From assembly GCA_934512155.1 (NCBI GenBank), contig CAKSWS010000027.1, forward strand, positions 1 to 23,951: a DNA stretch of 23,951 nucleotides, read 5' to 3'. This DNA is from an uncultured Eubacterium sp. (GTDB lineage: Bacteria; Bacillota; Clostridia; Oscillospirales; Acutalibacteraceae). Of this stretch, positions 16,018 through 23,951 are shown piece after piece. Position numbers and translations under genes: made by a program. The notes under the pieces are model-generated. The model saw nothing but the letters and a program-made list of their open reading frames with translations, was not told the origin of the DNA and searched no databases. The first letter of the stretch is position 1. Each line of letters begins with the position of its first letter.

Positions 16018-17955
16018 TTATTTGTTCATTTCTCTTGTGTAGTCAAGTAAACCACCGCAAAGAAGCATATCTCTTTGCCTTTGTGATAAGTGTGAGGAAT
16101 CAAGTTCATAATTTTCACCCTTTGTAATATTCTTTAAAACAACGGGTGTGTTATTTTTAATTGCTTCTCTGATGCTTTCTAAAGCTAATTCATCCATTTG
16201 GTCAATTTTATCATAATCGGATTCATTTTTGAATGTGAACGGTAAAATGCCGGCATTTACAAGGTTAGCAACATGAATTCTTGCGAAGCTCTTTGTAATT
16301 ACTGCTTTAACACCTAAGTAAAGAGGAACAAGTGCCGCGTGTTCACGGCTTGAGCCTTGACCGTAGTTAGCACCGCCGATAATAAATCCTTTTCCTTCTT
16401 TTTTAATTCTTTCAGGAAATTCTTCATCACAAACAGCAAAACAATACTGTGAAAGGTGAGGAATATTTGAACGGTATGGAAGAATTTTGGCACCGGCGGG
16501 CATAATATGGTCTGTAGTAATGTTGTCAGCGACTTTAAGCATTACTTTTGCTTCAATGTTTTCAGGAAGAGGTTCTGTTTTCGGGAATGGTTTAATGTTA
16601 GGTCCTCTAAGTACTTCAATGCTTGCAGCGTCTTCAACAGATGCTGGTGGTTCAATCATGTTGTCGTTAACAATAAATTTATTTGGCATTTCGATTTTTG
16701 GTGCTTCACCTAAATCTCTTGGGTCTGTAAGGTATCCTGTAAGCGCTGATGCAGCTGCAACTTCAGGTGATACAAGATATATTCCTGCATCCTTTGTTCC
16801 GCTTCTGCCTTCAAAGTTTCTGTTAAAAGTTCTAAGAGAAATACCTTTTGAATTAGGGCTTTGTCCCATTCCGATACAAGGACCGCAAGCAGATTCAAGT
16901 ATTCTTGCACCTGCATTAATCATGTCTGAAAGCGCACCGTTTAATGCAAGCATATTAAGAACCTGTTTTGAACCGGGTGCAATGCAAAGTGAAACTGTTG
17001 GGCACACGGTTTTGCCTTTAAGTATTGCCGCAACTTTCATCATATCAACATATGACGAGTTTGTACATGAGCCAATTGCAACTTGGTCAACTTTAATTTT
17101 ACCGATTTCTTCCGTTGTTTTTACTTTGTCCGGCATATGAGGACAAGCAGCCATAGGGGTTAAAGAACAAAGGTCAATGTCAATTACTTCATCATAAACT
17201 GCATCTTCATCAGGCAAAATTTCTGTCCAGTCTTCTTCTCTGCCTTGGGCTTTAAGAAAGGCAAGTGTAATTTCATCTGATGGGAAAATAGATGTTGTTG
17301 CGCCTAATTCGGCACCCATGTTTGTAATTGTTGCACGTTCCGGAACAGAAAGAGTTTTAACTCCGTCTCCGCCGTATTCAATGATTTTGCCTACGCCGCC
17401 CTTAACGCTCATAATTCTTAAAACTTCAAGAATAACATCTTTTGCCGAAACCCATGGCTTCAAATATCCGTGAAGATTAATTTTTGTCATTTTCGGCATT
17501 GGAATATAGTATGTGCCGCCGCCCATTGCAACAGCAACATCAAGTCCGCCTGCACCCATTGCAAGCATGCCTATTCCGCCGCCGGTTGGAGTGTGGCTGT
17601 CAGAGCCGATTAATGTTTTGCCGGGAATTCCAAAGCGTTCCAAATGAACTTGGTGGCAAATTCCGTTGCCGGGTCTTGAAAAATAAATGCCGTGTTTTTT
17701 TGTAACTGTTTGAATGTATCTGTGGTCATCTGCATTTTCAAACCCTGTTTGTAAAGTGTTGTGATCAATATATGCAACGCTTTTTTCTGTCTTCACTCTG
17801 TCTACACCCATAGCTTCAAATTCAAGGTAAGCCATTGTGCCTGTTGCGTCTTGAGTTAATGTTTGGTCAATTTTAAGCCCAATTTCAGAGCCTACAACCA
17901 TTTCACCTTCAACAAGATGAGACTTTATAAGTTTTTGTGCAAGTGTAAGTCCCAT
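16018..17955 (-). CDS. acn: Aconitate hydratase
   Basis: Interconverts citrate and isocitrate with a 4Fe-4S cluster. At 645 residues it has both the cluster domains and the swivel domain fused, as in the shorter bacterial aconitases (the Aquifex-like type). Cluster ligands are visible: Cys297 in IGSCTNSSY, and Cys357 and Cys360 in ACGPCIGMG. LIGSDSHTPTGGGIGMLAMG lies near 115-134. The C-terminal swivel domain has DNITTDHIMPAGAKILP and GQGSSREHAALVP with the catalytic Ser. A fused 3-isopropylmalate or homoaconitate dehydratase is the alternative, but full-length fusion and the neighbouring icd support aconitase. AGGAGG lies 8 nt before ATG. It is first in the operon, under a clear promoter. 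Confidence 0.94.
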   Translation of the reverse strand: MGLTLAQKLIKSHLVEGEMVVGSEIGLKIDQTLTQDATGTMAYLEFEAMGVDRVKTEKSVAYIDHNTLQTGFENADDHRYIQTVTKKHGIYFSRPGNGICHQVHLERFGIPGKTLIGSDSHTPTGGGIGMLAMGAGGLDVAVAMGGGTYYIPMPKMTKINLHGYLKPWVSAKDVILEVLRIMSVKGGVGKIIEYGGDGVKTLSVPERATITNMGAELGATTSIFPSDEITLAFLKAQGREEDWTEILPDEDAVYDEVIDIDLCSLTPMAACPHMPDKVKTTEEIGKIKVDQVAIGSCTNSSYVDMMKVAAILKGKTVCPTVSLCIAPGSKQVLNMLALNGALSDMINAGARILESACGPCIGMGQSPNSKGISLRTFNRNFEGRSGTKDAGIYLVSPEVAAASALTGYLTDPRDLGEAPKIEMPNKFIVNDNMIEPPASVEDAASIEVLRGPNIKPFPKTEPLPENIEAKVMLKVADNITTDHIMPAGAKILPYRSNIPHLSQYCFAVCDEEFPERIKKEGKGFIIGGANYGQGSSREHAALVPLYLGVKAVITKSFARIHVANLVNAGILPFTFKNESDYDKIDQMDELALESIREAIKNNTPVVLKNITKGENYELDSSHLSQRQRDMLLCGGLLDYTREMNK

Positions 17956-17972
17956 AACTTAAACCTCCTAAG

Positions 17973-17991
17973 TTGTTAATTTTTTTGACAA
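17973..17991. promoter_or_regulatory. Candidate Rex-like operator at the acn start site
   Basis: TTGTTAA-N5-TTGACAA resembles the clostridial Rex site TTGTTAA-N4-TTAACAA but is one base longer and has one changed base. It lies just downstream of the acn -10 box, where a repressor would act. Tentative. Confidence 0.3.
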
Positions 17992-17994
17992 TCT

Positions 17995-18023
17995 ATTTTA
18001 CAATATTGTTTATCTTGTGTCAA
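17995..18023 (-). promoter_or_regulatory. Promoter of the acn-icd-rex operon
   Basis: On the minus strand TTGACA (18023-18018), 17-nt spacer, TAAAAT (18000-17995). The predicted start is near 17988, about 33 nt before the acn ATG. The spacer includes the palindrome ACAATATTGT (18000-18009). Confidence 0.7.
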
Positions 18024-18033
18024 TGTTAAACAA
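18015..18033. promoter_or_regulatory. Candidate Rex-like operator over the acn -35 box
   Basis: TTGT at 18015-18018 and ACAA at 18030-18033 frame a 19-bp AT-rich, partly symmetric site containing GTTAAACAA. It overlaps the acn -35 box. The match to the Rex consensus is weak in one half. Confidence 0.25.
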
Positions 18034-18071
18034 CACATTTTCATCTAATATTAATAATTAAAAACAATATA

Positions 18072-18100
18072 TTGAAAAAGTTTTTGTCATATGATACAAT
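18072..18100 (+). promoter_or_regulatory. Promoter for tepA and following genes
   Basis: TTGAAA (18072-18077), 17-nt spacer, and TACAAT (18095-18100) with an upstream TG that makes an extended -10. The predicted start is near 18107. It is back to back with the acn promoter, about 50 bp away. The palindrome CAATATATTG (18065-18074) touches the -35 box. Confidence 0.65.
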
Positions 18101-18140
18101 ATATAAGAATTTTGGGCATAATAAACGGGGAAGTGTTGTT

Positions 18141-18827
18141 ATGTCTGAAACAGAAAAAACTAATGAATCTGCTGAAAATAATGCGCAAAACGATTTTGAA
18201 ACCGGTTCCATAACCGTTGAAAAAAACGGTCATTTTATTCATTGTTTAACAATAATCGGTCAAATAGAAGGGCATTATATTTTACCGAGTCAAAACAAAA
18301 CTACAAAGTATGAACATGTTATTCCTCAACTCGTTGCTATTGAAGAAAGTAAAGAAATTGAAGGCTTGCTTATTATTTTAAATACCGTCGGCGGTGATGT
18401 TGAGGCTGGGTTGGCAATAGCAGAACTTTTATCTACAATGAAAACGCCTACTGCGTCTCTTGTTCTCGGAGGCGGTCATTCAATAGGAGTTCCGCTTGCT
18501 GTTTCTTGTAAAAAAAGTTTTATTGTTCCAAGCGCCACAATGACCGTCCACCCTGTTAGAATGAATGGGCTTGTTCTCGGCGTTCCTCAAACCTTGTCTT
18601 ATTTTGAAAAAATGCAAGACAGAATCGTAAATTTTGTAGAAAACAATTCAAAAATATCTGCTGCAGATTTTCGCAGTTTAATGCTAAAAACCGGCGAACT
18701 TGTTATGGATGTAGGCACTGTGCTTGACGGAGAGGGCGCTGTTTCATGCGGTTTGATTGATGAAATGGGTGGATTGTGTGATGCCCTTGCTTATTTGAAT
18801 TCTCTTATTGAGGAGGAAAATAAATGA
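18141..18827 (+). CDS. tepA: ClpP-like serine peptidase, TepA family
   Basis: A 228-residue member of the ClpP/crotonase fold, TepA (translocation-enhancing protein) group; in Bacillus it acts near the membrane on secretory or signal-peptide substrates. After a polar N-terminal tail (1-25) the core shows [59 protein letters not shown] with the presumed nucleophile Ser114, and [20 protein letters not shown] with His137, all matching the TepA pattern. ATG18141 is chosen because GGGG lies about 10 nt upstream and the promoter -10 box falls before it; a TTG at 18072 would lie within the promoter. Its TGA overlaps the next ATG (ATGA). The order tepA-ylzJ-ftsK/spoIIIE is as in Bacillus. Confidence 0.93.
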   Translation: MSETEKTNESAENNAQNDFETGSITVEKNGHFIHCLTIIGQIEGHYILPSQNKTTKYEHVIPQLVAIEESKEIEGLLIILNTVGGDVEAGLAIAELLSTMKTPTASLVLGGGHSIGVPLAVSCKKSFIVPSATMTVHPVRMNGLVLGVPQTLSYFEKMQDRIVNFVENNSKISAADFRSLMLKTGELVMDVGTVLDGEGAVSCGLIDEMGGLCDALAYLNSLIEEENK

Positions 18828-19066
18828 TTTGGTCAATAATTAATGAGGCAGATATATTTTATTGTGATAATTGCGCTAATACTTTAATGACGCCACGTTC
18901 AAGTAATCCTTACGATTACGTCAGGGCAGGTTATTATGTAGATAACGCTTCTTTGTTTGGAGGAAAAAATATTGTCAATTTTAACAGCTGTTTTTCAAGC
19001 GTTGGGGCAAGTCCTAACATTTCTTTTCCCTGTGTCGGAAAGCGGTCATTCCGCAATATTCCATGA
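18824..19066 (+). CDS. Small YlzJ-like protein
   Basis: An 80-residue protein starting at ATG18824, with a perfect AGGAGG (18811-18816) 7 nt upstream and coupled to tepA by ATGA. The start [13 protein letters not shown] resembles the MI-S/T-x-x-P-x-x-x-IF opening of YlzJ-like proteins, and the position between tepA and ftsK is where ylzJ lies in Bacillus; [13 protein letters not shown] follows. Function unknown for the family. Its last 95 bases (18972-19066) run out of frame within the next gene, so the C-terminal 30 residues may be read-on rather than conserved sequence. YlzJ identity is tentative; that a gene starts here is well supported. Confidence 0.6.
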   Translation: MIWSIINEADIFYCDNCANTLMTPRSSNPYDYVRAGYYVDNASLFGGKNIVNFNSCFSSVGASPNISFPCVGKRSFRNIP

Positions 19067-19838
19067 TTTCGCTGGCAGATATACCGGTTCGTGTTCCGAA
19101 CTTACCGGTTTAATACATATAGGAATGGCTGTGGGTATTGCAGTTGCATTTTATAAAGTATTTATTAAACTTATTTACGAATTTTTCAGCGGTTGGACAG
19201 ATTTGTTCAAGAAAAGATTAAGTGTAAAAGACTCTTCAAATTCGAGGAAATTTATGTATTTTACATTAATTCCCTATGTATTTATGCTTATATACTTAAT
19301 TCCTGTGTCGAAAGAAAAGAATATATACCGGATTTTAAACTCAACTTCTTATAACGGAGACGTTTTAGGTGAGGGTATTTGCTTTGCTGTTACAGGGGCT
19401 TTGCTACTTGTTGCGTGGAAAATTCTTTCTAAAAATGAAAAAGGTACAAAGCTCAGTTTGCCATATGCGGTTATTTTAGGCCTTGCGGTATTTATTACTT
19501 TGCCAATTGGCGGATTTTCATTGTGCGCAACGGTAATATGTGTGCTTTTGATTTGCGGCGTTAATAAAAAAGTTGCCTTTCGCTATTTTATATCGTTGTC
19601 CGTTCCGATTTTGCTCGTTGGCGGAATTGTAGAAATTGTTAATTGTATTACATATGTAAACATAATTTCAGGTGTTATTGCAGTTTTAATTGCAGGCGGT
19701 GCATCATATATTGCTTCAAAATTCACTTTTTACATTTTTACTCAAAACAAATTAAAATATTTTGCTTTTTATGATTTTGCAATAGGCGCTGTTGCCATAA
19801 TTGCAGGTATAGTTGAATTAATCATTAACAGGGGATAA
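18972..19838 (+). CDS. UppP/BacA-like membrane protein, catalytic residues missing
   Basis: A 288-residue polytopic membrane protein related to undecaprenyl-diphosphate phosphatase. The start is TTG18972, with GGAGG (18959-18963) 8 nt upstream; it gives [20 protein letters not shown], which aligns with the BacA N terminus from its first residue. SESGH (22-26) matches the SxxGH motif and [14 protein letters not shown] the next helix. A later stretch, [18 protein letters not shown], aligns with the PGxSRSGxT region, and [20 protein letters not shown] with the following helix. The two glutamates of E. coli UppP (17 and 21) are Gln13 and Phe17 here, and the catalytic Arg of PGxSRSG is absent. Fold assignment is fair; phosphatase activity is unlikely. 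One bp separates it from ftsK. Confidence 0.8.
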   Translation: MSILTAVFQALGQVLTFLFPVSESGHSAIFHDFAGRYTGSCSELTGLIHIGMAVGIAVAFYKVFIKLIYEFFSGWTDLFKKRLSVKDSSNSRKFMYFTLIPYVFMLIYLIPVSKEKNIYRILNSTSYNGDVLGEGICFAVTGALLLVAWKILSKNEKGTKLSLPYAVILGLAVFITLPIGGFSLCATVICVLLICGVNKKVAFRYFISLSVPILLVGGIVEIVNCITYVNIISGVIAVLIAGGASYIASKFTFYIFTQNKLKYFAFYDFAIGAVAIIAGIVELIINRG

Positions 19839-19839
19839 T

Positions 19840-22356
19840 ATGGCTAATAAAAAAATTCAAAGCAATCGTTCTAAAAATCAAAACAGAAAAAACAAAAATC
19901 AACAGCAAAATGCGGATTTTCAAAGAAAAGAAGCCATTAATCGTGTTACAAGTATTGTAATTTTTGCATTATCCGTTATTTTCTTTTTTGTTGCTGTTGT
20001 CAGCGGTCAGGGTGCTTGGCGATTTTTGCATAACACTTATGTTGGCTTGTTTGGAATTCTTGCCGCTATTGTGTTTCCGATATTAACTGTTGCAATAACT
20101 GTTTTGTATTCAGTTAAAGACAACGAGCCGGGTATTCTTGCTGCTAAAGGTGTAGAGTGCATTATAATGATTTTGCTTATATCGACTTTGATACATATTG
20201 TGCAAAATCAACCCGGTGAAATTTTTAAAGATTGTATAGTTGATTCTTTTAAAACTGCTTCTCAAACATTTAACGGCGGATTTTTCGGTGCATTAATCGG
20301 TTGGTTACTTTTAACACTTGGCAAAGCACCGGCTGTTATTGTTGATATAGTTCTTATTTTTGTTGATTTTATGTTTTTAACAGGTATCACAGTAATTCAA
20401 TTTCTTAAAGGCGCCGTTTCTCCTGCAAAAGCAACTTATGAAAAGGTAGCTCCAGTTATTGAAGAAAAGCGTGAACAAAGGCGCATGAATAAAAAAACGA
20501 TTGATGTGCCTCTTGATGATGTTCCGCCTGAAACAGATAAGATTAAAACAATAAAAAAACCAAAGAAAGCGGTTGATGTTTCAAACGGCGATGATATTAT
20601 TGACAATCAGCAAAACAATATTGTTTCAAAAGATATTATTGATGAAATTAATCAGGCGACAGCACGAAATAAAGCGTTAAGAGCTGATTATAAAGAAAAG
20701 TCTATTGATGAAATTGTTCGTGATGCTTCAACTCAAGAAGAGAAGAAACCTGTTGAAACTTTTGAAGTATCCGAAAGTCAAATGAAGGCAACAGTTGAGG
20801 ATTATGTTATGCCTCCTGTTGATATTTTAAAGAAAGTTAAACACGCTTCTACAAAGGATGTCAGCGGAGAGTTAAAGGAGAATGCTGAAAAACTTATTGA
20901 TACGCTTCATTCTTTTAATGTTGATGCAACTATTACCGATATCAGCCGAGGACCGACTGTAACAAGATATGAACTAAAACCTGCGGCAGGCATAAGAATT
21001 TCTAAAATTACAAATCTTGCCGATGATATTGCACTTAATCTTGCTGCAACACATGTTCGTATTGAAGCACCTATTCCGGGCAAAGCTGCTGTAGGTATTG
21101 AAGTTCCAAATGTTGTTAAAAACAGTGTTTCAATGCGTGAAATTGTTGAAACACCTGAATTTACACAGCAAAGTTCAAAGCTTTCCGCAGGGCTTGGTAA
21201 GGATATAGCAGGCAACAGCGTATTTTGTGATATTGCTAAAATGCCCCATCTTCTTATTGCAGGTACAACCGGTTCAGGTAAATCCGTTTGTATGAATTCA
21301 ATTATTGTTTCTATGCTTTACAGAGCAAAACCCGATGAGGTTAAATTTCTTATGATTGACCCTAAACAGGTTGAATTTTCAAAATATGTGGGCATTCCAC
21401 ACCTTCTTGTTCCTGTTGTTACCGATCCAAGAAAAGCCGCAGGTGCATTGGGTTGGGCAGTGTCAGAAATGCTTCAGCGTTATAATAAATTTTCAGAAAT
21501 CGGTGTAAGAGATATTTCGGGCTATAATAAGTTTGTCGAAAAACATGACGATATGGAAATTATGCCTAAAATTTGTATTTTTATTGACGAACTTGCCGAT
21601 TTGATGATGGCTGCACCCAAAGAGGTTGAAGATTCTATTTGTCGTCTTGCTCAAATGGCACGTGCTGCGGGAATGCATCTTGTAATTGCAACGCAAAGGC
21701 CGTCTGTAGACGTAATTACAGGTCTTATCAAAGCTAATATTTCTTCAAGAATCGCACTTACTGTTTCATCACAAATTGATTCAAGAACAATTTTAGATGC
21801 TTCAGGTGCAGAAAAGCTTTTAGGTAACGGTGATATGCTTTACAGCCCTATCGGCGCAACTAAACCACTTCGTGTTCAAGGTTGTTTTATCAGCGATGAA
21901 GAGGTAGAGGAATTGTGTGAATTTATCAAAAATCAGGGCGACACAGAATATGATGAGAATATTCAAAAAGAAATCGAGGCCAAAGCAGTTGTTGACAAAA
22001 AGACAAGCCCCTTTGAGGATAACGGAGAAGAGGGCAATAACTATGACGCTTTGTTTGACAAAGCCGCAGAGATTGTTATGGAAACAGGAACTGCATCTAC
22101 ATCATTTTTACAGCGTAAATTGTCTGTAGGTTATGCAAGAGGTGCTAAAATTATCGACCAGCTACAGGAATACGGTGTTATCGGTCCTGCAGAAGGTAGC
22201 AAACCACGTCAAGTGTTGATGACTAAGCAAACGTGGCTTGAAAAACGAGCTTATGAAAACGGCAGAGAATTTACTGCTGAAAATTCCGAACAAATGGATT
22301 TTAACGATGTTGAAAATTCTGTAAATGATATTGAAGAAAATGATTTTAAGGATTAG
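19840..22356 (+). CDS. ftsK: DNA translocase FtsK/SpoIIIE
   Basis: Septal ATP-driven DNA pump that clears chromosomes from the division or sporulation septum. It has 838 residues. A basic Asn/Gln/Lys-rich N terminus (1-30) is followed by about four membrane helices (36-185) and a charged linker (200-330). The motor has the alpha domain ([20 protein letters not shown]), Walker [10 protein letters not shown] at 475-483, and Walker [12 protein letters not shown] with Asp583 and Glu584, then [18 protein letters not shown]. The C-terminal gamma winged helix (about 735-810) includes [20 protein letters not shown], which reads chromosome polarity signals. ATG19840 follows AGGGGA. It could be the vegetative FtsK-like or the sporulation SpoIIIE protein; the tepA-ylzJ neighbours match spoIIIE of Bacillus. 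Confidence 0.97.
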   Translation: MANKKIQSNRSKNQNRKNKNQQQNADFQRKEAINRVTSIVIFALSVIFFFVAVVSGQGAWRFLHNTYVGLFGILAAIVFPILTVAITVLYSVKDNEPGILAAKGVECIIMILLISTLIHIVQNQPGEIFKDCIVDSFKTASQTFNGGFFGALIGWLLLTLGKAPAVIVDIVLIFVDFMFLTGITVIQFLKGAVSPAKATYEKVAPVIEEKREQRRMNKKTIDVPLDDVPPETDKIKTIKKPKKAVDVSNGDDIIDNQQNNIVSKDIIDEINQATARNKALRADYKEKSIDEIVRDASTQEEKKPVETFEVSESQMKATVEDYVMPPVDILKKVKHASTKDVSGELKENAEKLIDTLHSFNVDATITDISRGPTVTRYELKPAAGIRISKITNLADDIALNLAATHVRIEAPIPGKAAVGIEVPNVVKNSVSMREIVETPEFTQQSSKLSAGLGKDIAGNSVFCDIAKMPHLLIAGTTGSGKSVCMNSIIVSMLYRAKPDEVKFLMIDPKQVEFSKYVGIPHLLVPVVTDPRKAAGALGWAVSEMLQRYNKFSEIGVRDISGYNKFVEKHDDMEIMPKICIFIDELADLMMAAPKEVEDSICRLAQMARAAGMHLVIATQRPSVDVITGLIKANISSRIALTVSSQIDSRTILDASGAEKLLGNGDMLYSPIGATKPLRVQGCFISDEEVEELCEFIKNQGDTEYDENIQKEIEAKAVVDKKTSPFEDNGEEGNNYDALFDKAAEIVMETGTASTSFLQRKLSVGYARGAKIIDQLQEYGVIGPAEGSKPRQVLMTKQTWLEKRAYENGREFTAENSEQMDFNDVENSVNDIEENDFKD

Positions 22357-22359
22357 TTA

Positions 22360-23951
22360 ATGGCAGATTTTTTACCTATTAATAAAAAAGATATGGAAAA
22401 AAAAGGATGGACTCAACCTGATTTTGTTTATGTTACAGGTGATTCTTATGTAGACCATCCGTCTTTCGGTGTATCAATTATCTCAAGAGTACTTGAAGCT
22501 AACGGATATCGTGTTGCTATATTAAGCCAGCCTAATTGGAGAAGTGAAAATGATTTTACGCAGTTTGGAAAGCCACGCCTTGGCTTTTTAATAACTGCAG
22601 GCAATATTGACTCAATGGTTGCACATTACACTGCTTCAAAAAAAATCAGGCGTGATGATGCCTATACTGCCGGCGGCAAAGCAGGCAAAAGACCTGACAG
22701 GGCAGTTACGGTTTATTCTAATATCGTTAAAAGAATTTATCCCAATACACCTGTTATAATTGGTGGTTTAGAGGCCTCATTAAGACGTTTTGCACATTAT
22801 GATTATTGGGCAGATGAAATTAAACCTTCTGTATTAATTGATTCCAAAGCGGACCTGTTAATTTACGGAATGGGTGAAAAGCAGGTTGTTGAAATTGCAA
22901 ACAGGCTTAATGAAGGCGAACATGTTTCGGATTTAACAAATATTAAAGGCACTGTTTATTCGGTGGATGTTAAAAACACACCGTATACCGGCGTTGAAGT
23001 TCCTTCATTGGAAAATTGTATTAATTCTAAAAAAGAATATGCAAAGTCTGTTAGGGTTGAGCAGGATGAGCAAGACCATATACGCGGTAGAGTGGTTCGC
23101 CAGCGTCATGGCTCTGAAATGATTATTCAAAATGAACCTATGCCGCCCCTTACAACAGAAGAACTTGACGCTGTTTATGAATTGCCGTATATGCGTACTT
23201 ATCATCCTATTTATGAAAAATTGGGCGGCGTTCCCGGAATTAAAGAGGTTGAATTTTCAATTACACACAACCGCGGTTGCTTTGGTGCTTGTAATTTTTG
23301 TTCAATTCAATTTCATCAGGGCAGATATGTTACGTCAAGAAGCAAAGAAAGTATTATAAAAGAGGCAAAGTTATTATCAGGCTTAAATAACTTTAAAGGT
23401 TATATTCATGATGTGGGCGGTCCTACAGCTAATTTCCGAAAGCCGTCTTGCATGTTCCAGTTAGAACATGGTTTGTGCAAAGGAAAAAAATGTCTTGCAC
23501 CAAATCCATGTCCTAATTTAATTGCAGACCACAGTGAATATTTGGATATTTTAAAAAGTGTTCGTTCCTTGCCTAATATAAAAAAAGTATTTATAAGAAG
23601 CGGCATCAGATATGATTATTTGCTTCAAGATAAAAATGACGAATTCTTTAGGGAACTTGTTGCCAATCATGTTTCAGGTCAGCTTAAGGTTGCTCCCGAA
23701 CATTGCAGTGCGGCTGTTCTTGATAAAATGGGCAAACCTCATATAGAAGCATACATTGAATTTTCAAAAAGATATTTTAAATATACAGGTGAAGTACATA
23801 AAGAGCAATATCTTGTTCCGTATTTAATGTCAAGTCACCCCGGTTCTACTCTTGACGATGCAATAGAACTTGCCGTATTTTTAAAAAAGCATAATATCAG
23901 ACCGGAACAGGTTCAGGATTTTTATCCTACACCAGGAACAATTTCTACTTG
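22360..23951 (+). CDS. ygiQ: YgiQ-family radical SAM protein, 3' end beyond the window
   Basis: The frame is open from ATG22360 to the last base (530 codons). AAGGA lies 7 nt upstream of ATG and 3 bp follow the ftsK stop, so it is cotranscribed. The N-terminal domain begins with DFLPINKKDMEKKGWTQPDF, then GDSYVDHPSFGVSIISRVLE and ITAGNIDSMVAHYTASKKIR, typical of YgiQ (UPF0313). IIGGLEASLRRFAHYDYW follows. The radical SAM motif is NRGCFGACNFCSIQFHQGR, with Cys307, Cys311 and Cys314 binding the 4Fe-4S cluster. A further Cys group lies at CKGKKCLAPNPCPN, and VSGQLKVAPEHCS is also characteristic. The reaction is unknown for the family. The C-terminal portion is missing from the window. Confidence 0.93.
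   Translation, partial: MADFLPINKKDMEKKGWTQPDFVYVTGDSYVDHPSFGVSIISRVLEANGYRVAILSQPNWRSENDFTQFGKPRLGFLITAGNIDSMVAHYTASKKIRRDDAYTAGGKAGKRPDRAVTVYSNIVKRIYPNTPVIIGGLEASLRRFAHYDYWADEIKPSVLIDSKADLLIYGMGEKQVVEIANRLNEGEHVSDLTNIKGTVYSVDVKNTPYTGVEVPSLENCINSKKEYAKSVRVEQDEQDHIRGRVVRQRHGSEMIIQNEPMPPLTTEELDAVYELPYMRTYHPIYEKLGGVPGIKEVEFSITHNRGCFGACNFCSIQFHQGRYVTSRSKESIIKEAKLLSGLNNFKGYIHDVGGPTANFRKPSCMFQLEHGLCKGKKCLAPNPCPNLIADHSEYLDILKSVRSLPNIKKVFIRSGIRYDYLLQDKNDEFFRELVANHVSGQLKVAPEHCSAAVLDKMGKPHIEAYIEFSKRYFKYTGEVHKEQYLVPYLMSSHPGSTLDDAIELAVFLKKHNIRPEQVQDFYPTPGTIST

Noticed and set aside
1..23951. Defence island, CRISPR array, prophage or insertion sequence
   Set aside because: No spaced direct repeats, transposase, integrase, restriction or phage structural genes were seen; nearly every gene is housekeeping or metabolic.

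Overview
The window is about 24 kb of low-G+C DNA carrying ordinary chromosomal genes of a Gram-positive anaerobe. The organism is most likely a gut-type clostridium of the Oscillospirales/Ruminococcaceae kind. Three things point there: Firmicutes gene orders (comEC-holA; tepA-ylzJ-ftsK/spoIIIE), a fermentative gene set (acetate kinase, lactate dehydrogenase, the redox repressor Rex), and strong AGGAGG-type ribosome binding sites that often serve TTG or GTG starts. Species assignment is inference only. I see no tRNA, rRNA, CRISPR array, phage or insertion sequence.

Layout. (1) 1-5308, + strand: the 3' part of a GH2 beta-galactosidase with an in-frame TAG near the window edge, then comEC, holA and a Toprim (RNase M5-like) gene, overlapping or closely spaced. 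They end at a terminator that lies inside the tail of the convergent tmcAL gene. (2) 5255-7911: tmcAL (-) and ackA (+) diverge from promoters whose -10 boxes occupy the same bases; a small PC4/YdbC-type ssDNA-binding protein follows ackA. (3) 7980-12538, +: alaS, a HIT-family hydrolase and a type I phosphoribosyltransferase, a strong terminator, then lactate dehydrogenase, whose only usable start codons lie in that terminator, and a second terminator. (4) 12540-13445: a very AT-rich island with one orphan membrane-protein gene, fenced by terminators. (5) 13464-18023, - strand: aconitase, isocitrate dehydrogenase, Rex and an unknown beta-rich protein form one operon with a clear promoter and two candidate Rex-like operators. 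(6) 18072-23951, +: tepA, a ylzJ-like small gene, a BacA/UppP-like membrane protein lacking the known catalytic residues, ftsK/spoIIIE, and a YgiQ-type radical SAM gene cut by the window end.

How they fit. The metabolic genes cover acetate and lactate production and the oxidative branch to 2-oxoglutarate, with the NADH/NAD sensor Rex cotranscribed with acn-icd. The last cluster joins a ClpP-like membrane-associated peptidase, a cell-envelope carrier-lipid-phosphatase homologue and the septal DNA pump. No complete new system is evident. The best leads are the catalytically stripped UppP homologue, ComEC without a recognisable nuclease-type tail, the shared tmcAL/ackA promoter, and the redox operon with its unknown fourth gene.
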